From positions 1 to 64,000 of the forward strand of contig JBHJHI010000019.1 in the NCBI GenBank assembly GCA_050330995.1: a stretch of 64,000 nucleotides of DNA. Reading direction: 5' to 3'. The first letter of the stretch is position 1. Each line of letters starts with the position of its first letter. A program made the position numbers and the translations under genes. Under the pieces are notes generated by a model. The model was not told the origin of the DNA. It saw only the letters and a list, made by a program, of their open reading frames with translations, and searched no databases. Below, one piece after another: positions 37,823 through 46,155 of this stretch. The stretch comes from Thermohalobaculum sp050330995 (lineage in GTDB: Bacteria > Pseudomonadota > Alphaproteobacteria > Rhodobacterales > Rhodobacteraceae).

Positions 37823-39138
37823 TCCGCCGCCCTGACGTTCGGTGCGTCGCGTCGGGCCTCGGCCGTTTCGTCGGGGCCGAGGCGCATCGGTGCGTCGTCG
37901 TGGCGGTGCGCGGCGTGCGGCGCGCCCCCGTTCGCCGCCCCCTCCAGCTCGCGCATCGCCCGCGCGGCGGCGCGCAGCTCGGTGATGGTCATGGTCTCCT
38001 CGTGGCCGGTGCCGCCGCGGCCGTGGCGGATCGCGGACTGGGTGACGGCGAGGATGAACACCAGCACCACCGGCAGGAGATCGATCGCGATCGCCCCGGC
38101 CCACGAGGGCACGAAGTTGCCGGCGTAGCGGATCACCGCGTCGGCGGTGGAGACCGGGGTGTAGGTGGTCTCGGGCGGGGCGGGCAGGCCCATCACGTCG
38201 CGCGCGGCCTGGGCCAGGCTGTCGGCGCGGCGGTCGAGCGCCTCCATCACCTGCTGCATGGTGGACGACTGCGCGCCGCGCACGGCCTCGGTCGCCCCGT
38301 CGAGTTCGGGCAGCACCACCGAGGCGCTCAGGTCCTCGGCCGCGCGCAGCACCACGGGCGCCACCGAGAGCTGACGGAGCGACGTGATGACGCCGGCGAG
38401 ACGCACCGAGGCCTCGGCGAAGGCGATCGAGCGGCGCTCGACCGGCCCCTGGTCGGCGATCAGCTCGCGCATGCGCGAGAGGATGGTGTTGCCCTGCTCG
38501 AACTCGGCCTCGATCGGCTCTAGCTGCGCGCCGATCTGCGCGCGCAGCCCGTTCAGCTCCTCGGCCTTCTGGCGCAGCAGGCGATAGACCGCGCCGCGCC
38601 CGCCGACGCCGGAGAGATCGCCCGAGCTCTCCAGCCCCGCCAGGTCCTCGAAGCTCGCCGCCGCGCGCGCGACATCGCGCTCCAGCGCCTGCGCCGAGAG
38701 CGCGTTCGAATGGGCACGCTCCAGCGAGCCCTGATACTCCTGCACGGTCAGCGCGAGGTGCTGCTCGACCGCCGCCGATCCGGCGAGCGCGGCGGCGTTC
38801 AGCCAGGACGACATCGCCACGATCGCGAGGCAGCCGAGGGCGGTCGCGAGCGAGAGCCCGATCCGTCCCGAGACCGTCGTCATCGCCGGCAGGAGCCGCA
38901 GCACGTAGGACCAGAAGACGAAGATCCCCACCGAGACGGCGAGCGAGTAAGCGACGGCGGCGAAGAAGCTGAGCGCGCCGGTGTTCTCCAGAAGCCCCGA
39001 GACGCCGAGATAGGTGTAGATGCCGCTCGCCACCGCGAGCACCCCGAGGGCCAGCGGCGTGAAGCTGTCGAGCCACGAGACGTGTCCCTCCAGCTCGCGG
39101 GCGCTGCGAAGCCCGCTCTCCTGCGTCCGTCCGACCAT
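37819..39138 (-). CDS. membrane protein with long periplasmic coiled coil, unknown
   Basis: The 439-residue product has about three membrane helices in the first 125 residues (LALGVLAVASGIYTYLGV, ALSFFAAVAYSLAVSVGIFV, and one about 95-115). Residues about 130-330 form a mostly helical, coiled-coil-rich domain. A final membrane helix follows (about 350-370, AIAIDLLPVVLVFILAV), then a charged cytoplasmic tail. I do not recognise the family. It is translationally coupled to the ClpP-fold protein and probably forms a membrane complex with it. Confidence 0.72.
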   Translation of the reverse strand: MVGRTQESGLRSARELEGHVSWLDSFTPLALGVLAVASGIYTYLGVSGLLENTGALSFFAAVAYSLAVSVGIFVFWSYVLRLLPAMTTVSGRIGLSLATALGCLAIVAMSSWLNAAALAGSAAVEQHLALTVQEYQGSLERAHSNALSAQALERDVARAAASFEDLAGLESSGDLSGVGGRGAVYRLLRQKAEELNGLRAQIGAQLEPIEAEFEQGNTILSRMRELIADQGPVERRSIAFAEASVRLAGVITSLRQLSVAPVVLRAAEDLSASVVLPELDGATEAVRGAQSSTMQQVMEALDRRADSLAQAARDVMGLPAPPETTYTPVSTADAVIRYAGNFVPSWAGAIAIDLLPVVLVFILAVTQSAIRHGRGGTGHEETMTITELRAAARAMRELEGAANGGAPHAAHRHDDAPMRLGPDETAEARRDAPNVRAAE

Positions 39139-39386
39139 GCCGTCTCCCCCCACGCGCGCCCCTCGCCCCGAGGCATCGCCCGGACCCGGTTGATACACCG
39201 TCTCCGCCGTCTCCGCGCCGTCGTTCTCACGTAGCGCGATCGTCGCCCCGTCGACGCGGGCGCGCGTCCCCGGCGCGGTCGACGACCGGGGGCCGGATCG
39301 GCCGGCGCGCCGGATCGTTGCCCGTGCGAGCGCGCGTCCCCCGGCCACGGGACCGGCGCCCGACCGAAGCGACGCGGGAGAAAACC

Positions 39387-40343
39387 ATGGCCCATCATCT
39401 GGACGCGCGCCCCGAGCACCTGTTCTGGGGCCGCTTCGATCCGGCCACGCCGCCGGCGCTCACCGTCGCCTCCGGCACGGAGGTGGCGCTCAGCTGCCTG
39501 CCGGCCTGCGTGCCCGAGGACCTGCCGCCGGACGGCGAGGGCGTACGCGACGATCACCGCCGCGCCATGGAGGCCCTCGCGGACGCCAAGGGCGAGGGGC
39601 CGCACATGATGACCGGCCCCGTGGCGGTCGAGGGCGCGCGCCGCGGCGACGTGTTGCAGGTCGACGTGCTGGAGGCGCTGCCGGCGCAGCCCTGGGGGGT
39701 GATGCGGATCATGGAGGGGCTCGGCGCGCTGCCCGACCGCTTCGCGCCCGAGCGCTGGCACGTCCGCGTCGACCCCGACGCGAACGCCTGCCACCTGCCG
39801 ACCGGACATCGCATCGGGCTCGCGCCCTTCTTCGGCGTGCTCGCGGTCGCGCCGCCGCGCGAGGGGGGCGTGGTCTCCTCGGTCGCGCCGGGCGCCTGGG
39901 GGGGCAACCTCGACTGCCGCCTGCTGGGCCCCGGCGCGAGCGTCTACCTGCCGGTGTTCGAGGACGGCGCGCTGTTCTCGGCCGGCGACGGCCACGCGGT
40001 GCAGGGCGACGGCGAGGTCTGCGTCACCGCGGTGGAGACCGCGCTCGATGGGCGCTTCCGTCTGACGCTGCGCCGCGATCTCGCGGGCGATCGGCCCCCT
40101 GAACGCCCGTGGGCCGAGACGGCGAGCCACCTGATCGCGCTCGGGCTCGACGAGGACCTGGACGTCGCCATGCGCCAGGCGGTCGAGGGGATGGTGACGC
40201 TCGCCGCCCGCCACGGCGGGATCGAGCCGGCGGAGGCCTACATGCTGGCGAGCCTCGCGGGGCATCTCGCGATCACGCAGGTGGTGAACGGGGTGCAGGG
40301 GGTCCACATGACGATGGACAAGGACGCGCTCGCGCGCGGCTGA
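39387..40343 (+). CDS. acetamidase/formamidase family protein
   Basis: The 318-residue product matches the FmdA/AmdA family. Near the N-terminus HHLDARPEHLFWGRFDPATP has the expected metal-region His and Trp; the core has GPVAVEGARRGDVLQVDVLE, SVAPGAWGGNLDCRLLGPGA and LYLPVFEDGALFSAGDGHA-like blocks (here VYLPVFEDG), all diagnostic. It hydrolyses short amides to ammonia and acid in known members. The start at 39387 follows GGGAGAAAACC. It is alone, divergent from the coiled-coil gene across 248 bp. Confidence 0.9.
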   Translation: MAHHLDARPEHLFWGRFDPATPPALTVASGTEVALSCLPACVPEDLPPDGEGVRDDHRRAMEALADAKGEGPHMMTGPVAVEGARRGDVLQVDVLEALPAQPWGVMRIMEGLGALPDRFAPERWHVRVDPDANACHLPTGHRIGLAPFFGVLAVAPPREGGVVSSVAPGAWGGNLDCRLLGPGASVYLPVFEDGALFSAGDGHAVQGDGEVCVTAVETALDGRFRLTLRRDLAGDRPPERPWAETASHLIALGLDEDLDVAMRQAVEGMVTLAARHGGIEPAEAYMLASLAGHLAITQVVNGVQGVHMTMDKDALARG

Positions 40344-40395
40344 GGCCGCCCGGAGCACGATGGCCGAGGACGCGCCCGCCCGCGGCGGAGGCCGC

Positions 40396-41148
40396 TCAGA
40401 GCGCGAGCGTCATGCGCTTGTGCTCGATGCCCGCGTCGAGGAACGTCTCGCCCTCGGCGACGAAGCCGAGCTTCTCGTAGAAGCCGAGGGCGGAGAGCTG
40501 GCTGTCGAGCACGAGGCGCTCGACGCCCGGCTCGGCGCGCATCGCGTCGATCACCGTGCGCATCATCGTCGCGCCGAGCCCGGTGCCGCGCGCCGGGCGG
40601 GCGACGGCGACGCGCTGCACCTTGGCGGCGGGGCCGGTGCGCAGCACGCGCGCGGTCGCCAGCGTGCGCGCGCCGAGGGTCGCGATCCAGTGCGTCGCCT
40701 CGACGTCGCGCCCGTCCTGCTCGTCGAGCGCGCTCACCCCCTGCTCGGCGACGAACACCTCGGTCCTGAGCGCGAGGCAGCGGGCGAGGGCCTCCGGCGT
40801 CTCGGCACGCTCGATCACGGGCCCGGCGCCGCGCGCCGCCTTCTCGTCGACGCCCGACACCCCCTCGCGCTTCACCAGCTCGGCCATCACCGCGTCGAGG
40901 CTCGTGCCGCAGGCGGTCAGCATCACCAGAAGGTGATAGAGCGTGTCGGCCGCTTCCGAGACCAGCGCGTCCCGGTCGCCGCGCGCGGCCTCGATCACCG
41001 CCTCGACCGCCTCCTCGCCGAACTTCTGCGCCGCCTTGGCCGGACCGCGCGCGAGCAGCTTCGCGGTGTGCGAGGACGACGGGTCGGCGCCGCGGCGCGC
41101 CTGCACCGTGGCGGCGAGGCGGGCCAGGATCTCGACGTCCGCGCTCAC
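40396..41148 (-). CDS. hisE: phosphoribosyl-ATP pyrophosphatase (HisE) fused to a GNAT acetyltransferase
   Basis: The 250-residue product is a fusion. Residues 1 to about 107 are a complete HisE (KFGEEAVEAVIEAARGDRDA and SEAADTLYHLLVML with the metal-binding acids, ending KREGVSG). From about 110 a GNAT domain follows without a break: LRTEVFVAEQGVS, RVAVARPARGTGLGATMM (acetyl-CoA loop) and ALGFYEKLGFVAEGE. HisE hydrolyses phosphoribosyl-ATP in histidine synthesis; the acetyltransferase substrate is unknown. The GTG start overlaps the hisF stop. No stop codon or ribosome site is seen at the junction. Confidence 0.9.
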   Translation of the reverse strand: MSADVEILARLAATVQARRGADPSSSHTAKLLARGPAKAAQKFGEEAVEAVIEAARGDRDALVSEAADTLYHLLVMLTACGTSLDAVMAELVKREGVSGVDEKAARGAGPVIERAETPEALARCLALRTEVFVAEQGVSALDEQDGRDVEATHWIATLGARTLATARVLRTGPAAKVQRVAVARPARGTGLGATMMRTVIDAMRAEPGVERLVLDSQLSALGFYEKLGFVAEGETFLDAGIEHKRMTLAL

Positions 41149-41909
41149 GGCCGCACCGCGAGGCCGGCGCGGGCCATGTGCGCCTTGGCGTCCGCGATCG
41201 AGTGCTCGCCGAAGTGGAAGATCGAGGCGGCGAGCACCGCCGAGGCGCCGCCCTCGCGCACGCCGTCGACCAGATGGTCGAGCGTGCCGACGCCGCCCGA
41301 GGCGATCACCGGCACGCCGACCGCGTCCGAGACCGCGCGGGTCAGGGCGAGGTTGAAGCCCTCGCGCGTGCCGTCGCGGTCCATCGAGGTCAGCAGGATC
41401 TCGCCTGCGCCGAGCGCCTCGACCCGTCGGGCGAAGTCGAGCGCGTCGATGCCGGTCGCCCGGCGTCCGCCGTGGGTGAAGATCTCGAAGCCCGAGGGGG
41501 TCGCGCCGCCCGACTTGGCGTCGATCGCGACCACGATGCACTGGCTGCCGAACTTCTCGGCCGCGCGGCGCACGAAGTCGGGCTCGGCGACGGCGGCGGT
41601 GTTGATCGAGACCTTGTCGGCGCCGGCGAGCAGCAGGCGGCGGATGTCCTCGGTCGTGCGCACGCCGCCGCCGACGGTCAGCGGCATGAAGCAGCGCTCG
41701 GCGGTGCGGGCGACCACGTCGAGGATGGTGCCGCGGTCCTCGTGGCTCGCGGTGATGTCGAGGAAGCAGAGTTCGTCCGCGCCGGACGTGTCGTAGAGGG
41801 CGGCCTGCTCGACCGGGTCGCCCGCGTCGCGCAGACCGACGAAGTTGACCCCCTTGACGACGCGACCCGCCGCGACGTCGAGGCAGGGGATGACGCGCAC
41901 CTTAAGCAT
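41145..41909 (-). CDS. hisF: imidazole glycerol phosphate synthase cyclase subunit
   Basis: This is a 254-residue (beta/alpha)8 barrel. The N-terminal MLKVRVIPCLDVAAGRVVKG holds the catalytic Asp, and the second catalytic Asp is in LLTSMDRDGTREGF. The phosphate loops are LTVGGGVRTTEDI and VIASGGVGTLDHL. With HisH it makes IGP and AICAR. It overlaps hisE by 4 bp. Between it and hisA lies an oppositely oriented DUF302 gene, so hisF-hisE have their own promoter in the 124-bp divergent spacer. Confidence 0.97.
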   Translation of the reverse strand: MLKVRVIPCLDVAAGRVVKGVNFVGLRDAGDPVEQAALYDTSGADELCFLDITASHEDRGTILDVVARTAERCFMPLTVGGGVRTTEDIRRLLLAGADKVSINTAAVAEPDFVRRAAEKFGSQCIVVAIDAKSGGATPSGFEIFTHGGRRATGIDALDFARRVEALGAGEILLTSMDRDGTREGFNLALTRAVSDAVGVPVIASGGVGTLDHLVDGVREGGASAVLAASIFHFGEHSIADAKAHMARAGLAVRP

Positions 41910-42033
41910 GGTTCCAACTCGCTTGGCCGAGCCCCGCTTGAACACCACTCGCGCCGAGTTGACCAGACGCCCGGAACGATCGCCGGGCCGCGGGTGATCC
42001 CCCGGGGTAACGATAACCCAGGGAGACCCCGCC

Positions 42034-42477
42034 ATGCGCCTCGCCGCCGTCACGCTCGCCGCCGTCCTCGCCGCCTCCGCCGCCGTCGCGCAGGAGGAGA
42101 CCTTCGTGCGCAAGGACAGCCCGCACGACGTCGAGACCACCGTCGAGCGCATCGCCGAGACGGTGGAGCAGGGCGGCGGCAAGGTGTTCGCGCGCCTCGA
42201 CCACGCCGAGGCGGCGGCGGAGTACGATCTGGAGATGGCCCCGACCACGGTGATCGTGTTCGGCAATCCGAAGGTCGGCACGCCGATGATGCAGGAGAAC
42301 CCGACGCTCGCGCTCGACCTGCCGCTCAAGGTGCTGGTGCGCGAGGGCGAGAACGGGGTCGAGGTGGTCTACCGCGAGCCGGCGACCTGGCTCGGGGATC
42401 ACGGGATGGAGAGCGCGGCCGAGGGGATGGCGGGGATGCTCGACAAGATCACGGATCGGGCGGTGGCGGCGGAGTGA
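42034..42477 (+). CDS. exported DUF302 protein
   Basis: The 147-residue product has a signal peptide (MRLAAVTLAAVLAASAAVAQ). The DUF302 body has VETTVERIAETVEQGGGKVF (about 32-51), then LEMAPTTVIVFGNPKVGTPM and LDLPLKVLVRE, all family hallmarks. The function of DUF302 is unknown; some members are linked to nucleotide or heme/thiol stress. It is inserted in the his locus on the opposite strand, breaking hisA from hisF. Confidence 0.87.
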   Translation: MRLAAVTLAAVLAASAAVAQEETFVRKDSPHDVETTVERIAETVEQGGGKVFARLDHAEAAAEYDLEMAPTTVIVFGNPKVGTPMMQENPTLALDLPLKVLVREGENGVEVVYREPATWLGDHGMESAAEGMAGMLDKITDRAVAAE

Positions 42478-42592
42478 GGGTCGCGCCGGGCCGTGCCTTC
42501 GGGCCAGTCCGGCGCTCGTGCGGCTGCGCGGCGTTAGGGACGTCGAGGCCTTCGATCGGAGTCGGCGATAGCCTTCGCCTCCGGCTTCGCAG

Positions 42593-42904
42593 TCAGTCGC
42601 GCGGCGGGGCGACGAGGTGTTGCAGGACGAAGAGCCCGCCGATCGTCGTCCAAGCGACGCTTCCCCAGAGGGCGAAGCTGACCCCCAGGATGGTGAGAAA
42701 GTAGCCCGTGCTCGCCTCCGGCCCGACGATGGCGAGGATCATGCACAGTGCACTGTCATCATCCGGCCGGCACGGCCCTGCTGACGGACGGGGGACGCAG
42801 CCGAGCCGTTCGCGCAGAAGCAGAGCGCCAAACGCATAGTGCACAGGGCCGAGCGAGATGGCGAGGAGAGCGCCCTCGACCGCTAGCCAGCCCCGGAGCG
42901 TCAT
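42593..42904 (-). CDS. small membrane protein coupled to hisA
   Basis: The 103-residue product has two hydrophobic segments near the N-terminus and two in the C-terminal half (AIVGPEASTGYFLTILGVSF, SVAWTTIGGLFVLQHL), with a short Cys-containing polar loop between. I know no family. The ATG overlaps the hisA stop (ATGA), so it is translated from the his transcript. Nothing suggests a role in histidine synthesis. Confidence 0.65.
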   Translation of the reverse strand: MTLRGWLAVEGALLAISLGPVHYAFGALLLRERLGCVPRPSAGPCRPDDDSALCMILAIVGPEASTGYFLTILGVSFALWGSVAWTTIGGLFVLQHLVAPPRD

Positions 42905-43626
42905 GGCGCGTCTCCAAGGACAGCCAGTGCCGCCGCCGGGTCGATCCGCCCGTCGTACAGCGCTCGCCCCGAGATCGCGCCGGTGACCACCCCCGTCGCC
43001 TTCAGCGCCAGGAGGTCGTCCAGCGACGACACCCCCCCCGAGGCGATCACCGGGATCGACACCGCGCGCGCCAGCGCCGCCGTCGCCTCGACGTTCGGAC
43101 CCTGCATCGCGCCGTCGCGGTCGATGTCGGTGTAGACGATCGCCGCCACCCCCGCGTCCTCGAAGCGGCGCGCGAGGTCGGCCGCCTCCACGTCCGAGGT
43201 CTCGGCCCAGCCCTCGACCGCCACGCGCCCGCCCCGCGCGTCGATGCCGACGGCGACGCGGCCGGGATGGGCCGCCGCCGCCTCGCGCACGAGCGCCGGG
43301 TCGCGCAACGCCGCGGTGCCGAGGATCACCCGCGCCACGCCGCGGCCGAGCCAGGCGTCCACGCCCGCGCGGTCGCGGATGCCACCGCCCAACTGCACCG
43401 GCATCGAGACGGCCGCGAGGATCGCCTCGACCGCCGGCCCGTTCACCGGCTTTCCCGCGAAGGCGCCGTTCAGATCGACCACGTGCAGCCATTCGAACCC
43501 CGCCGCCTCGAAGGCACGGGCCTGCCCCGCGGGGTCGTCGTTGAACACGGTCGCGCTCTCCATCGCGCCGCGGATCAGGCGCACGCAGGCGCCGTCCTTG
43601 AGGTCGATGGCGGGGAACAGGATCAT
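42901..43626 (-). CDS. hisA: phosphoribosylformimino-AICAR ribotide isomerase
   Basis: This is a 241-residue barrel homologous to HisF. The N-terminus MILFPAIDLKDGACVRL has the first catalytic Asp; VQLGGGIRDRAGVDAWLGRG and VIASGGVSSLDDL are the phosphate-binding loops; YTDIDRDGAMQGPN holds the second Asp. It isomerises ProFAR to PRFAR. It lies 159 bp after the YHS gene and overlaps the next small membrane gene. Confidence 0.97.
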   Translation of the reverse strand: MILFPAIDLKDGACVRLIRGAMESATVFNDDPAGQARAFEAAGFEWLHVVDLNGAFAGKPVNGPAVEAILAAVSMPVQLGGGIRDRAGVDAWLGRGVARVILGTAALRDPALVREAAAAHPGRVAVGIDARGGRVAVEGWAETSDVEAADLARRFEDAGVAAIVYTDIDRDGAMQGPNVEATAALARAVSIPVIASGGVSSLDDLLALKATGVVTGAISGRALYDGRIDPAAALAVLGDAP

Positions 43627-43785
43627 GGCAAGCCTCGGCCGCGTCTCTCGCGGCCGAGCGGTTAGCCGAGGCGCGGCGCGGACGCCAGAGCGCGCGTCCC
43701 CTCGCCGGGCGGTGGGGCGACGCGCCCCGCCCGGCGGGGGGGACGCGCGGGCCCCGACTCCCGCCGGAACGGCGCGTCGGCCTCG

Positions 43786-44250
43786 TCACTCCAGCACGGT
43801 CGGCCAGTTGGCGTTCGCCGCCTCGATGTGGCCGGGAACGTCCTGCTCCCACGTCTTCTGCACATCGAGATTGTAGTTGAGGTAGAGTTTGCCGTCGACG
43901 ATGCGCCAGGCCTCGGGCTCGGTCGAGGCGGTGTAGCCCTGGCTGACCGCCCAGGCGCAGTAGCCGCCGTACTGCGGGGCAAAGGCCTCGGGGTCGGCGA
44001 CGAACCTGTCGCGGTTCTCCGCGGAGGCGAAGTACCAGGTGGCGCCGTTCCAGTCGTGGCTGAACGCGGACGAGCCCTCCACGGGCCGGCCTTCGGTGAA
44101 GTAGGCGACCGGGTCGGTGCCGTCGATCGCGGTGCCGAGGAAGGACTGATAGACCGCCTCCTCGGCAAGCGCGGCGGCGGGGGCGAGCGCGACGACAGGG
44201 GCGAGCACGAGGCTGGACGCGAGGGCGAGACGGCGAAGCGCGGGGATCAT
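43786..44250 (-). CDS. exported YHS-domain protein
   Basis: The 154-residue product has a signal peptide (about 1-29, ALASSLVLAPVVALAPAAALA). The YHS fold follows: AIDGTDPVAYFTEGRPVEGS, WNGATWYFASAENRDRFVAD, then YGGYCAWAVSQG and a C-terminal helical part. YHS domains are thought to bind metal; this full form (about 150 residues, periplasmic) is common in marine Rhodobacteraceae. It lies between hisH and hisA on the same strand. Confidence 0.87.
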   Translation of the reverse strand: MIPALRRLALASSLVLAPVVALAPAAALAEEAVYQSFLGTAIDGTDPVAYFTEGRPVEGSSAFSHDWNGATWYFASAENRDRFVADPEAFAPQYGGYCAWAVSQGYTASTEPEAWRIVDGKLYLNYNLDVQKTWEQDVPGHIEAANANWPTVLE

Positions 44251-44345
44251 CGGAGCCTCCGGAAGTTGCGGACGCCCGTCAGAATAAGCCCTCGCACGGG
44301 CCGGGGACGGGGGCCTCGCGCGAGCGTGACCCGGCGTGAATGCCG

Positions 44346-45002
44346 TCAGGGCGTCCAGCCGAGGAAGTTGGCGATGAGCGCGAGCCCGGTCGCCTGGCTC
44401 TTCTCGGGATGGAACTGCGTGCCGACCATGTTGGCGCGCCCGACGACGGCGGCGACCATCTGGCCGTACTCGACATGGGCGAGGCGATGCGATGGCTCGC
44501 GCGGACGCAGGTGGTAGGAGTGGACGAAGTAGGCGTGCGCGCCGGTCTCGATCCCGGCCAGCACGGGGTGGCCCGGCGCGCTCACCACCAGCTCGTTCCA
44601 GCCCATGTGCGGGATCTTCAGGGCGTCGTCGTTCGGGGCCAGGCGCACCACCTCGCCCGGCACCCAGTCGAGGCCCTCGGTCGTGACGTGCTCCAGCCCG
44701 CGCGTGGCCATGAGCTGCATGCCGACGCAGATGCCGAGGAAGGGGTGACCCGCGGCGACGCGCCCGGCCACGGCCTCGCGGAGGCCCTCGACCGCGTCGA
44801 GCCCGGCGCGGCAGTCGGCGAAGGCGCCGACGCCCGGCAGCACCACGCGCTCGGCCCGCGCCACGACCTCGGGCTCGCCGGAGACTACCACCGCCCCGCC
44901 GAGCGGACGGCCGGCCGAGCCCCGCTCGGCGGCCATGCGCTCGAACGCCTTCGCGGCCGAGCGCAGGTTCCCCGAGCCGTAGTCGACGATCACCGTGGTC
45001 AT
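44346..45002 (-). CDS. hisH: imidazole glycerol phosphate synthase glutaminase subunit
   Basis: The 218-residue product opens MTTVIVDYGSGNLRS. The class I glutaminase triad is visible: Cys in GICVGMQLM, and His-x-Glu in TQFHPEKSQ. The PGVGAF oxyanion strand is present. It supplies ammonia to HisF. Its ATG overlaps the stop of the upstream DUF2628 gene by 4 bp. Confidence 0.97.
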   Translation of the reverse strand: MTTVIVDYGSGNLRSAAKAFERMAAERGSAGRPLGGAVVVSGEPEVVARAERVVLPGVGAFADCRAGLDAVEGLREAVAGRVAAGHPFLGICVGMQLMATRGLEHVTTEGLDWVPGEVVRLAPNDDALKIPHMGWNELVVSAPGHPVLAGIETGAHAYFVHSYHLRPREPSHRLAHVEYGQMVAAVVGRANMVGTQFHPEKSQATGLALIANFLGWTP

Positions 45003-45352
45003 GGCTCGAGCGCGAGGCCCTGGCGGTAGGTGTCCTCCGCACCCTCCTCGCTGCGCGCCTCGGTCAGCCCGACCTCGCGCCAGCCGCGCGCCCAGAGCTC
45101 GGTGCGCTCGATGGTCGAGCCCTCCAGCATGGTCAGCGCCACGAGGCCGAAGTAGACCGTACCGAGGATCGCGGGCGCGAGGATCAGCAGCGCGAGCAGC
45201 ACGACCGCCTCGACCCCGGCGGTGATCCAGAGCCCGCGCCAGATCGCCCAGAGCGGCGGGATCGCGCCGAGCGGATGCTTGCCGTCGCCGACGAGGCGCA
45301 GGTGGTCGCGCCCGTCCTTGTGGGCGTGGATGGTGTAGAGCGTCGTCTCCAT
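44999..45352 (-). CDS. DUF2628 small membrane protein
   Basis: The 117-residue product has an N-terminal cytoplasmic part (METTLYTIHAHKDGRDHLRL), a Pro/Trp-rich PPLWAIWRGLW motif, two close hydrophobic helices (AGVEAVVLLALLILAPAILG, TVYFGLVALTMLEG) and an ELWARGWREVGLTEARSEEG tail, the DUF2628 layout. The function is unknown. It sits between hisB and hisH, a position I recall from other Rhodobacterales genomes, and is coupled to hisH. Confidence 0.8.
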   Translation of the reverse strand: METTLYTIHAHKDGRDHLRLVGDGKHPLGAIPPLWAIWRGLWITAGVEAVVLLALLILAPAILGTVYFGLVALTMLEGSTIERTELWARGWREVGLTEARSEEGAEDTYRQGLALEP

Positions 45353-45467
45353 CGTCTCTCCCTCCGCCGGCTCCGGGGTATCCGTCCCGCCCGGGCCGAG
45401 CCCCCGGGCATCGCGGGAACGCGCAGCGATGACGCGTCAGGGCGCCGGACCCGATCCGGTCGGTGTC

Positions 45468-46055
45468 CTAAAGCGCTTCCTTGGTCGAGGCGAGCCGCCC
45501 CTCGCGGCGCGGGTCGGGCTCGGCCGCCTCGCGCAGGGACCGCGCGAGCGCCTTGAAGCAGGCCTCGGCGATATGGTGGCTGTTGGCGCCCTCGATGAGG
45601 TGGACGTGGAGCGTCAGCCGCGCGTTCATCGCGAGCGCGGTGAAGAACTCGCGCACCAGCTCGGTGTCGAACGCCCCGATCTTCGGCGTGGGCATGTCGA
45701 CGCGCCAGACGAGGAAAGGCCGACCCGACAGATCGAGCGCGGCGCGCGCGAGGGCCTCGTCCATCGGCGCGAAGGCGGCGCCGTAGCGGCGGATGCCGCG
45801 CCTGTCGCCGAGCGCCGCGTCGAGCGTCTGACCGATCACGATGCCGACGTCCTCGACGGTATGGTGGTCGTCGATGTGGCGGTCGCCCTCGGCGCGCACG
45901 CGCAGGTCGATCAGGCCGTGGCGCGCCACCTGGTCGAGCATGTGATCGAGGAAGCCCACGCCGGTGGCGATGTCCGAGGCGCCCGTGCCGTCGAGGCCGA
46001 GGCGCACCTCGACCGCGGTCTCGGCGGTCTTTCGGCTCCTCTCGGCGGTGCGCAT
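45468..46055 (-). CDS. hisB: imidazoleglycerol-phosphate dehydratase
   Basis: This is a 195-residue manganese enzyme. The two half-repeats are seen: GVGFLDHMLDQVARHG with DDHHTVEDVGIVIGQ, and GAFDTELVREFFTALA with HLIEGANSHHIAEACFKALA. It dehydrates IGP to imidazole acetol phosphate. I chose ATG 46055 since AAGGAGAG stands upstream; an in-frame ATG at 46079 is possible. It is the first gene of the his string, divergent from hslV across 100 bp. Confidence 0.96.
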   Translation of the reverse strand: MRTAERSRKTAETAVEVRLGLDGTGASDIATGVGFLDHMLDQVARHGLIDLRVRAEGDRHIDDHHTVEDVGIVIGQTLDAALGDRRGIRRYGAAFAPMDEALARAALDLSGRPFLVWRVDMPTPKIGAFDTELVREFFTALAMNARLTLHVHLIEGANSHHIAEACFKALARSLREAAEPDPRREGRLASTKEAL

Positions 46056-46155
46056 GGCGGCTCTCCTTGTTCTCGCCACGGTCTATCGGAAATTGACGGG
46101 CGGGGCACAAGGCGCAGCATCACGGCCCGCTTCACGTTCGAGGAGAGCGCAGGCC

